NCBI GenBank assembly: GCA_029262065.1
Contig: JAJDAC010000048.1
Span: 62,001 to 126,000 of the forward strand
Length of the DNA stretch: 64,000 nt
Direction of reading: 5' to 3'
From: Candidatus Krumholzibacteriota bacterium
GTDB lineage: Bacteria; Krumholzibacteriota; Krumholzibacteriia; JAJRXK01
The notes under the pieces are model-generated. The model worked only from the letters and a program-made list of their open reading frames with translations. It was not told the origin of the DNA and ran no database searches. The position numbers and the translations under genes were made by a program. Position 1 is the stretch's first letter, and each line of letters opens with the position of its first letter. This document shows positions 7,201 through 14,953 of this stretch, one piece after another.

Positions 7201-9726
7201 ATGCGGGACCCGGTCGTGAAACACATTTCGTCCATGCTGCGCGCGGCAGGCGCGTGCCTTCTGTTGATGATGTCCTTGGGTGGTTGTTCTCGCGAAGAGA
7301 CTCCCGAACTGTGGATCATAGGCCTCGATGGTGCCGACTGGGACATCCTGGAACCGCTGATCGCACGCGGTGACCTGCCGAACCTGGCGCGCCTGCGTAG
7401 CCAGGGCGCGTACGGGCGGCTCCAGTCGGACGAGCCCATGCTGTCGCCCATCCTGTGGACCAGCATCGCCACCGGCAAGACGGCCGATCTGCATGGCGTG
7501 ACCTGGTTCATGAGCGACGCCCCGGACGGAACGAAGATTCCGGTGAGCAGTCGCAATCGACAAGTGCGGGCACTGTGGAACATCGCCGACGAGCGCGATG
7601 TCTCGTCTGGCGTAGTGGGTTGGTGGGCCACCTGGCCGGCCGAGCCCATCAAAGGCTTCATGGTGAGCGACTACGTGGGCTGGCACAGCTTCGGCGTCAC
7701 CGGTCGCGAGTTGGACGTGCCGGGAAAGACCTGGCCCACCAATCTGGTCGATGATGCCACACGTCTGTTTGGATCGCCCGACGACGTGTCCGACCAACTG
7801 CTGCAACGCATGGTGCATCTACCGTCAGACCGATTGGGTTTCGACGCCGCGGCGGGTCCGTTCGGAGGTCCCTTGCCTCACCTGCGACAGGCCGTGGCCA
7901 CGGCCCGTGGCTACACCGACTTGACCAAGGAACTGCTCGAACGCGATCGCCCCAATTTGTTGTGCTTGTACTACGAGGGCACCGACGCGGTGGAGCATCT
8001 GTTCACCAGCTACGCTTCGCCGCGCCTGCCGTGGGTTTCGGCCGAAGACCACGCCGCGTTCAAAGACGTCATTGATCAGTACTGGAAGTGGCAGGATGAA
8101 CTGCTGGGTGAACTGCTTGCTCTGCGTGGTTCGCAAACCACGGTCATGATCGTTTCTGACCACGGGTTTCGCACGGGCGACGAACGGCTGAAAGAAGACG
8201 AGTTCAGCGTGGAGACCGCCGACGCTTCGCACATGACCGACGGCATCGTCGTGTTGCACGGCCCCGGCATCAAGCCCGCGTCGCGCCTGGGCCGGGCCAC
8301 CATCTACGACGTGACGCCTACCGCATTGCACCTGCTGGGCCTTCCTGTCGCGTCAGACATGCGCGGGCGAGCGCTGACCGAGGCATTGCTCGACGCCGAT
8401 ACCCGACCCGTGCAGACGGTGGCCACGTTCGAAACCGGCGCCTGGGATCGCGGTGACGACATCGTGGCCGACCCCGAAGCCGGCGTTCGCATGGAAGAGA
8501 TGCTGCGCTCATTGGGCTACATTTCCGGCGGCGATGGAACCGCGTCGGGCGAGTCGCTCGGTGCCAACGTGGAACAGAACGTCAACCTGGCGGTGGTCCT
8601 GCGGCAGCAGGGGCGCTTCGACGAAGCGATCGTTCTGTTGGAAGAGGTCTTGTCCACCCAGCCCGATCATCGGCCGGCGCAGTCGAACCTGGCGCGGATC
8701 TTCGCCGAAGCGGGACGCATGGAAGAGGCTGTGGATCTGTACAGGACGTTGCACGAGGCGCAGCCGGACGACCTGGCCGCGCTGGAGGACTACGCGCTCG
8801 CGTTGGGCCGCAGTGAGCGCCCCCAGGACGCGTTGGATGTGTACGAGAAGGGCTTGAAGCTGGACCCCCAGTGGGTGGTGGGCCTGGCGGGCAAGGGATT
8901 CTCGTTGCACTCGCTCGATCGCAGCGAGGAAGCGTTGCGCACACTCGACGCGGCGATCGAGGCCGATCCGCGTCATCCCGACACGCACTACTACCGTGGC
9001 GTGGTGTTGGCCGACGCCGAACGTTTTGAAGAAGCGAAGACCGAGTTGGAGCGGACCCTGAAGCTCGACCCCGGTCACCCGCAGGCGGCCGCGCGTCTGG
9101 GAACGTTGTTCGAGGCCACGGGCCAAGCCGGCTCGGCCGCGGCACTCATTGAAAGCGCGTTGAAGAGCACGCCGGATGATCCGCAATTGCGAGCCCAGCT
9201 GGGAGCCATTCAACTTCGAAATGGCGCCATGCAGCCGGCACTGGAGAACCTGTCGTTCGCCGCCGCGCGCTTGAAGGACGACCTGGGAGTCCAGGGCAAC
9301 TACGGTTTCGCATTGGCCAACCTGGGCCGGCTGGATGAAGCCGCGCAGGCCTTCGAACGGGTCGTGGCGATCGACCCGAAAGCCAGCGACGCGTTCGCGA
9401 CCCTGGGAAGTATCTACGCGCAGATGGGCCAGATGGAACGGGCCGAGTCCCGATTGAAGCAGGCGGTGGAGTTGGCGCCGGGCGAAGCGGGGGTTCAGTT
9501 TGCCATGGGCGACTTCTACCACCGCACCCGACAGTTGAGTCTTGCCCGCCCCTACTACGAGAAGGCCGTTGAACTCGACGACACCGTGGGACGTTTTCAG
9601 TACCAACTGGCCATGCTGTTGGGAACCCAAGGCGATGAAGAGGCCGCCCTGGCCATGATCGAACGCGCTCGTGAACTCGATCCTTCACTACCCGATCCTA
9701 CCCAGGTGCAGAATCCGGGACCCTGA
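7201..9726 (+). CDS. Phosphodiesterase/phosphatase-fold lipoprotein with TPR repeats
   Basis: About 841 aa. The signal peptide ends at lipobox SLGGC (Cys29). The catalytic half (to ~residue 430) is an alkaline-phosphatase-superfamily type I phosphodiesterase: metal-binding WIIGLDGADWD, nucleophile region PILWTSIATGK with a Thr, and MIVSDHGFR for the second metal site. The C-terminal half is a long run of TPR repeats (for example NLAVVLRQQGRFDEAIVLLE). Start ATG 7201 has no clear ribosome site; in-frame ATG 7234 is an alternative that keeps the lipobox. Upstream in-frame sequence overlaps the divergent kinase gene and is rejected. Likely anchored at the periplasmic or outer surface. Substrate unknown. 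Confidence 0.88.
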   Translation: MRDPVVKHISSMLRAAGACLLLMMSLGGCSREETPELWIIGLDGADWDILEPLIARGDLPNLARLRSQGAYGRLQSDEPMLSPILWTSIATGKTADLHGVTWFMSDAPDGTKIPVSSRNRQVRALWNIADERDVSSGVVGWWATWPAEPIKGFMVSDYVGWHSFGVTGRELDVPGKTWPTNLVDDATRLFGSPDDVSDQLLQRMVHLPSDRLGFDAAAGPFGGPLPHLRQAVATARGYTDLTKELLERDRPNLLCLYYEGTDAVEHLFTSYASPRLPWVSAEDHAAFKDVIDQYWKWQDELLGELLALRGSQTTVMIVSDHGFRTGDERLKEDEFSVETADASHMTDGIVVLHGPGIKPASRLGRATIYDVTPTALHLLGLPVASDMRGRALTEALLDADTRPVQTVATFETGAWDRGDDIVADPEAGVRMEEMLRSLGYISGGDGTASGESLGANVEQNVNLAVVLRQQGRFDEAIVLLEEVLSTQPDHRPAQSNLARIFAEAGRMEEAVDLYRTLHEAQPDDLAALEDYALALGRSERPQDALDVYEKGLKLDPQWVVGLAGKGFSLHSLDRSEEALRTLDAAIEADPRHPDTHYYRGVVLADAERFEEAKTELERTLKLDPGHPQAAARLGTLFEATGQAGSAAALIESALKSTPDDPQLRAQLGAIQLRNGAMQPALENLSFAAARLKDDLGVQGNYGFALANLGRLDEAAQAFERVVAIDPKASDAFATLGSIYAQMGQMERAESRLKQAVELAPGEAGVQFAMGDFYHRTRQLSLARPYYEKAVELDDTVGRFQYQLAMLLGTQGDEEAALAMIERARELDPSLPDPTQVQNPGP

Positions 9727-9890
9727 ACGTCTTGCAGCATACCGGAACTTTGTCCGTCGCTTTCTTTTGTGATCGTGGTGCGGTACCATCAACTTCTGAC
9801 GGAACGCAGATTGCTCCCGGGTCCAACCACTCTGCGCTCATCCTTCGTAGGCAACGAATCTGAACTCGCTCCTTGGTTTCGATTGGACCT

Positions 9891-12068
9891 ATGAAAATTT
9901 GGTATCTCGTCGCGGGACTCGTGCTCGCGATGCCGTATGGCGCACTCGCCGCCGACGGCGTATTGATCCCTCCTCGTCAAGATTCCATCCGCGTCGACGG
10001 ATTGTTGGACGAACCCGCGTGGGCCGACGCGGCCGTGGCCACCAACTTCATTCAACAACGTCCCGACACCGGCGAACCAGGCAGTCGTGCGACGATCGTC
10101 CGCGTGATGTACTCGCAATCCGCCCTGCTGGTGGGATTCGAGTGTGTGGACGCAGCCCAGGACGTGCGCAGCCGCTCGTTGGGGCGTGACGCGTTGCTGG
10201 TCGAAGAAGACTACTTTGCGTTGGTCCTGGATACGTTTCTCGATCGCCAGAACGGCTACTTCTTCCAGGTGAATCCCAACGGCGTCCGACGCGATGCCCT
10301 GTTTCGGGCCGAGGGTGAGGATCGCAACAACGACTGGGATGGCGTGTGGAACGCTCGCTGCCGGGTGACCGATCGCGGGTGGCAGGGTGAAATCGAGATT
10401 CCCTGGCGCACGCTACGCTTTCCCGCGGCGGACGTCGTAGCCATGGGCATCAACTTCGAGCGCCAGCGCCGGGTGGTGAACGAGCAAAGCCAGTGGCAGC
10501 CCGTGGACCGTCAGTACAGCGTGTTTCGCGTGACCGACGCTGGTCGGATCGAAGGCCTGCGCGGAATCCAGCCCGGACGAAGCGTCTGGGTGCGACCGTA
10601 TGTCCTGGGCCGAGTGGAGCGGGGGGACGACACCAGTGGCGGTCAGTATCGTCAGGACGACTGGGATCAGAAGGGCGACGTGGGGCTCGATCTGAAAGTG
10701 GGTGTGAGCAGCGAGCTGACCCTGGATCTCACGGTGAACACCGATTTTGCCCAGGTCGAAGTAGACGACGCACAGGTCAACCTGACCCGATTTCCGTTGT
10801 TCTTTCCCGAGAAGCGCGACTTCTTCCTGGAGAAACGCGACTTCTTCAACTTTGGCTCGGCCGGCAACCGACTGTTCTTCAGCCGCAACATCGGCCTGGC
10901 CGGGCCCGGCGCCACCAACGCGGGCCAGTTTCTTCCTATTCACTACGGCGCCCGTCTCACGGGCAAGGTGGGACGGACCGACGTCGGGGCCCTGTTCATG
11001 GAGACGGGCGAAGAAGGATCGGTGCCGCAGCGCCGCTTCGGTGTGCTGCGCGCCTCCCGCGACATCGGAACCCGATCCCGGGTTGGCGTCATGGGCGTGC
11101 TGCGAACCTCCTCGCGCTTGGGTGCCGCCGACGAACATGACAATCTGGCGGTGGGAGCCGACGCCAACCTGCGACTGAGTTCGGACACCGACCTCTCCAT
11201 TTTCGGCGCCGTGACCGACGATCTGGACACGTCGCGGGAAGGCACCGACGACGCCACGCTGGGTGCGCGTGTTCGCGTTTCGCGCTCGCAATGGAACGCA
11301 TTCCTGGTGCGGGAGACCATCGGTCGCGACTACAACCCCGCGGCCGGATTCGTGCCCCGACGAGGAGTGAACCAGACGATCCTGGCCGGGGCCTACACCC
11401 CCGAGCCCAACAACCGATTCTTCCGACGCTTCGATAATCACGTGAACGTGCAGTGGATCGACCGCCGCGAGGGGTCGCAGGAAACCCGCTACGTCCACGT
11501 CCATCCACTTGCGTTCACCCCAAGCGGGGCCGAATTCGGGGTTTATTTTGACAATTCCCGCGAGCGGCTGTTCGAGGCCTTTCCCCTGGGCGCCATTGAA
11601 TTTGCCCCGGGGCTATACGAATTCTCGGTGGTGGGTTTCAACGCGGGCAGCGATCCCAGTCGGGATCTGGCGGCCGAGGGACGTCTGGAGGTGGGCGACT
11701 TCTTCGATGCCGAATCGACATCGTTGAATATTTCGGCCACCGCCAAGATCGTGCCTCATTTCACGGCCGAGACCGACTGGCGACACGACCGCATTCGGCG
11801 CGCGGGCCCCTCGGAAGTGGAGTTCCGCAGCGATGTGGTCGGGTTGCGGCTACGATTCGACGTAAGCAATGCCCTGAGCTTCAACGTGTATTCGCAGTGG
11901 TCGCGGGCCGATGATCTGGTCTTGTCGCAGTTTCGCGCGCGCTACGTGTTCACCAACGAGAGCGACATTTTCCTGGTGATCACCGACTCGCGCACCGATG
12001 CAAGCTTCGATTATGAGCCTCGCCGGCAGGAAGTGGTGGTGAAGCTGAACTTCGCGCGCCGCATCTAG
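9891..12068 (+). CDS. DUF5916 outer-membrane protein with N-terminal CBM9-like domain
   Basis: 725 aa. A signal peptide (MKIWYLVAGLVLAMPYGALAA) precedes a carbohydrate-binding-family-9-like domain (IRVDGLLDEPAWADAA; FALVLDTFLDRQNGYFFQVN). Then comes the DUF5916 core with its highly conserved DFAQVEVDDAQVNLTRFPLF and FPEKRDFFLE, ending in a beta-rich barrel-like segment and a final aromatic/basic strand. Family members are common in Bacteroidota-related phyla and are often annotated as hydrolase-like or outer-membrane proteins; the biochemical role is unknown. ATG 9891 is chosen because it begins directly with the signal peptide. About 160 bp separate it from the preceding gene. Confidence 0.9.
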   Translation: MKIWYLVAGLVLAMPYGALAADGVLIPPRQDSIRVDGLLDEPAWADAAVATNFIQQRPDTGEPGSRATIVRVMYSQSALLVGFECVDAAQDVRSRSLGRDALLVEEDYFALVLDTFLDRQNGYFFQVNPNGVRRDALFRAEGEDRNNDWDGVWNARCRVTDRGWQGEIEIPWRTLRFPAADVVAMGINFERQRRVVNEQSQWQPVDRQYSVFRVTDAGRIEGLRGIQPGRSVWVRPYVLGRVERGDDTSGGQYRQDDWDQKGDVGLDLKVGVSSELTLDLTVNTDFAQVEVDDAQVNLTRFPLFFPEKRDFFLEKRDFFNFGSAGNRLFFSRNIGLAGPGATNAGQFLPIHYGARLTGKVGRTDVGALFMETGEEGSVPQRRFGVLRASRDIGTRSRVGVMGVLRTSSRLGAADEHDNLAVGADANLRLSSDTDLSIFGAVTDDLDTSREGTDDATLGARVRVSRSQWNAFLVRETIGRDYNPAAGFVPRRGVNQTILAGAYTPEPNNRFFRRFDNHVNVQWIDRREGSQETRYVHVHPLAFTPSGAEFGVYFDNSRERLFEAFPLGAIEFAPGLYEFSVVGFNAGSDPSRDLAAEGRLEVGDFFDAESTSLNISATAKIVPHFTAETDWRHDRIRRAGPSEVEFRSDVVGLRLRFDVSNALSFNVYSQWSRADDLVLSQFRARYVFTNESDIFLVITDSRTDASFDYEPRRQEVVVKLNFARRI

Positions 12069-12169
12069 GTCGTATCCAGGGGCTTGGTTGTTCTTGACCG
12101 CGCGCACCTGTGCGGGCACACTTTCTTCCACGGGCTCGCACCCATCCCCAACTTTCGCGCAATTCCTAC

Positions 12170-13552
12170 ATGATTGAAAACCTGACGACGACATTGGAAA
12201 CCATCTCCGGATTCATCTGGGGAATTCCTCTTGTCGTGCTGCTACTCGGTGGCGGAATCATTCTCTCGGTGGTCGTGCGGTTCATCCAGATCCGCAAGGT
12301 CGCGCATGCTCTCGATATTGTTCGAGGCAAGTACGACGATCCCGATGAAGAAGGCGACATCACCCACTTCCAGGCCCTGGCCGCGGCGCTCAGCGCGACC
12401 ATTGGTATTGGCAACATCGTGGGTGTGGCCACCGCCATCCATTACGGTGGACCCGGTGCCCTGTTCTGGATGTGGATCTCGGCGTTCGTGGGCATGGCCA
12501 CGAAGTACTGCGAGTGTTTGCTGGCGCTGCACTACCGCAAGATATTGCCCGACGGCTCGGCCGCGGGTGGTCCGATGTACTACCTGGAGCACGGCCTCAA
12601 GTCCAAGCCCCTGGCCGTGGCCTTTGCCGCCCTGACCGTCATTGCCAGCCTGGGCTCGGCCAACATGGTCCAAAGCAACAGTGTGGCGCTGAATCTCGAA
12701 ACCACCCTGGGTGTGCCTCGTGTGGCCACGGGGGCGGTTCTGGCCGTTCTGCTGGCCCTGGTCATCGTGGGCGGTATCAAGCGCATTGCCAACGTGGCGT
12801 CCAAGCTGGTCCCCAGCATGAGCATTCTGTACATCTCGGGCGCGCTCGTGGTGCTCGCCTCGAATGCCGACCAGATCCTCCCCGCGTTCCAGCTCATCGT
12901 GAAGCACGCCTTCACGCCCACCGCGGCCGGCGGCGGATTCCTGGGAAGCACCATTGCGCTCACGTTGCAGTGGGGTATCAAGCGGGCGCTGTTCAGCAAC
13001 GAATCGGGCCAGGGGTCGGCACCCATCGCGCACGCCGCGGCCAAGACCAAAGAGCCGGTGCGCGAAGGTCTCGTCGCCATGTTGGGTCCGCTGATCGACA
13101 CCATCATCATCTGCACCACTACCGGACTGGTCATCGTTACCACCGGCGCGTGGAAGAACGCGATAGGTGACGACGGTGTGTTGCTCAACGGAGGCGACCT
13201 TACGTCGTGGGCGTTCCGCGAAGGCATGAGTGGAATCGGTAACTGGGGACACTACATCGTTACCATCTGTATTCCGTTCTACGCCTTTTCCACGTCGGTC
13301 AGCTGGTCGTACTACGGTGATCGAAGCATTGACTATTTGTTTGGCGCGAACGCACGTGTGGTATACCGTTGGGTCTTCGTCGGGGCGCAGTTCCTTGGCG
13401 CGGTGTTTACGTTGCGATTGGTCTGGGCTATTGCTGATATCTGCAACGGACTCATGGCCGTACCGAACATGATCGGTGTTGTCGGGCTCTCGGGAGTAGT
13501 AATCAGGCTGACGAAGGATTACTTCTCCCGACCACAGAACCCGACAAGTTGA
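12170..13552 (+). CDS. AGCS-family amino acid:cation symporter
   Basis: 460 aa inner-membrane protein with about 11 hydrophobic helices. AGCS (alanine/glycine:cation symporter) hallmarks are the stretch ALSATIGIGNIVGVATAIHY with GGPGALFWMW, AAGGPMYYLEHGL, and LFSNESGQGSAPIAHAAAKT with EPVREGL. Transports alanine, glycine or similar amino acids with Na+ or H+. Start ATG 12170; the upstream in-frame sequence is non-hydrophobic filler. Followed by a clear rho-independent terminator at 13579, so the transcript ends here. Confidence 0.93.
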   Translation: MIENLTTTLETISGFIWGIPLVVLLLGGGIILSVVVRFIQIRKVAHALDIVRGKYDDPDEEGDITHFQALAAALSATIGIGNIVGVATAIHYGGPGALFWMWISAFVGMATKYCECLLALHYRKILPDGSAAGGPMYYLEHGLKSKPLAVAFAALTVIASLGSANMVQSNSVALNLETTLGVPRVATGAVLAVLLALVIVGGIKRIANVASKLVPSMSILYISGALVVLASNADQILPAFQLIVKHAFTPTAAGGGFLGSTIALTLQWGIKRALFSNESGQGSAPIAHAAAKTKEPVREGLVAMLGPLIDTIIICTTTGLVIVTTGAWKNAIGDDGVLLNGGDLTSWAFREGMSGIGNWGHYIVTICIPFYAFSTSVSWSYYGDRSIDYLFGANARVVYRWVFVGAQFLGAVFTLRLVWAIADICNGLMAVPNMIGVVGLSGVVIRLTKDYFSRPQNPTS

Positions 13553-13578
13553 AGGGGAGACGGAAGCCCCTGGTAGAT

Positions 13579-13612
13579 CCGGCGGTCGCTTTTGCGGCCG
13601 CCGGTTTTTTTT
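13579..13612 (+). terminator. Rho-independent terminator after the AGCS symporter gene
   Basis: Stem CCGGCGG (13579-13585) pairs with CCGCCGG (13598-13604), 12-nt loop, followed by eight T (13605-13612). Orientation and position fit termination of the plus-strand symporter transcript. Confidence 0.9.
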
Positions 13613-13698
13613 GCCTTTTCTGCTGTCGTTGATCCGACCACCAGCTTTTCTGTATGGTGTCGCCCGTCCAGGTTTCTACCTCCCAGCGGAAGGCGCCC

Positions 13699-14892
13699 AT
13701 GGGCCCGGTCGTAAAGCTACTGCAGATGAGCGACGTTCATTTCGGCGCCCGGGTCACCGGCAGTCGATTGGGTCTGCCCCTGGCCACCGCCGCGCTTCGG
13801 GCCGAAGAACGGCGCAACCAGTTCGCGCGGGCCATCGACCTGGTGGAACAGCGCAACCTGGACGGCGTGCTCATTCCCGGCGATCTGTTCGACGATGAAT
13901 CGGTTACGACCGATCTGTTGCGATTCGTGCTGCACCAGCTGGGCCGGGTGGCTCCCAAACCCGTGTTCATTGCCCCGGGCAATCACGATCCCTACGGTGG
14001 CCCTTCGCCCTACAACCCGTTGACGCGGGAGGCGGCGCGAGGCCTGACCTGGCCCGACAACGTGGTGGTATTCGCCCACGAAGACTTCCGCACGGTGCAT
14101 TGGCCGGGTCGGCCGGAGATATCGGTGACCGGCTGCGGTGTGCAGGCCAACCTGCCCTCGGCGACGCGCCGGTTGGCGGCGCGTATCGATCCCGTCGAGA
14201 GTGCACTTTCGCTATTCCTTTTCCACGGCAGTCGCGATGACGGTACCTGGCTGCAGTCCGACAAGGCCACCTACCCGTTTTCGAAGGAAGAGCTCCTGGC
14301 CCAGGGATTCCACTGGACGGCCCTGGGGCACTATCACGATGCGCAGATTCTGAACGACTCGAGCGGCGTGCCACGCGCGGCGTATTCGGGTTGTCTGCAG
14401 GCCAGCGGGCTGGACGAGATGGGTGCCAAGGGGTGCCTGGTGGTCGAGGTCTCGGCCGCCAATGTGAAGGTCGACCGGATCCCGTTGGATCGCCGCCAGA
14501 TTCGGCGCGTGGAATGCGACCTCACGGGGAGCTTCTTCGCCGAAGACGCCCGGTCGCGCGTGGTTGCGGCGCTGCAGGCGGCGGGCTGCGATGAGCAGGA
14601 TCTGCTACTGCTGGAGCTGGTGGGCCGTCGTTCGCCGGGTCTGGACCTTTCGTTCCTGGGTCGCATGGCCAACGACTTCTTCCATATGAAGGTCGACGTT
14701 TCGCAGCTGCATCCCGACATTGACCTCGACGACTACCCGGAACTGGATGAGGCGGTCACCGTCGAGCAACGGTTCGTGGCTCGCCTGAAGACTTCGCTCG
14801 AGGGCGAAGACGCCCCGACGGCACGGCGGGCTTTGCTGTACGGTCTGGATGCTTTGCACCGCGGTCGAATCGACAATCGTTATGAAGCATGA
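13699..14892 (+). CDS. Metallophosphoesterase, YhaO/SbcD-like DNA exonuclease
   Basis: 397 aa. Calcineurin-like phosphoesterase motifs: LLQMSDVHFG (Asp-x-His, ~residues 12-14), GVLIPGDLFDD, APGNHDPY and ALGHYHDAQ, which together build a dinuclear Mn site as in SbcD/Mre11. A C-terminal ~130-residue cap domain matches the length of YhaO-type proteins. Start ATG 13699 has GGAAGG 6 nt upstream. It is followed 61 bp later by a large SMC-like ATPase, the usual partner (SbcC or YhaN), implying a nuclease/ATPase complex acting on DNA ends or structures. Confidence 0.88.
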   Translation: MGPVVKLLQMSDVHFGARVTGSRLGLPLATAALRAEERRNQFARAIDLVEQRNLDGVLIPGDLFDDESVTTDLLRFVLHQLGRVAPKPVFIAPGNHDPYGGPSPYNPLTREAARGLTWPDNVVVFAHEDFRTVHWPGRPEISVTGCGVQANLPSATRRLAARIDPVESALSLFLFHGSRDDGTWLQSDKATYPFSKEELLAQGFHWTALGHYHDAQILNDSSGVPRAAYSGCLQASGLDEMGAKGCLVVEVSAANVKVDRIPLDRRQIRRVECDLTGSFFAEDARSRVVAALQAAGCDEQDLLLLELVGRRSPGLDLSFLGRMANDFFHMKVDVSQLHPDIDLDDYPELDEAVTVEQRFVARLKTSLEGEDAPTARRALLYGLDALHRGRIDNRYEA

Positions 14893-14953
14893 AGCCATCA
14901 TCGCTGAATCCGGCATCAACCTGGTGAATTCCATGGCTCAGGAGATCTGACGC

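Noticed and set aside
12242-13252. Minus-strand 336-codon frame inside the AGCS symporter
   Set aside because: Shadow of the well-supported transporter; Gly/His/Arg-rich without motifs.
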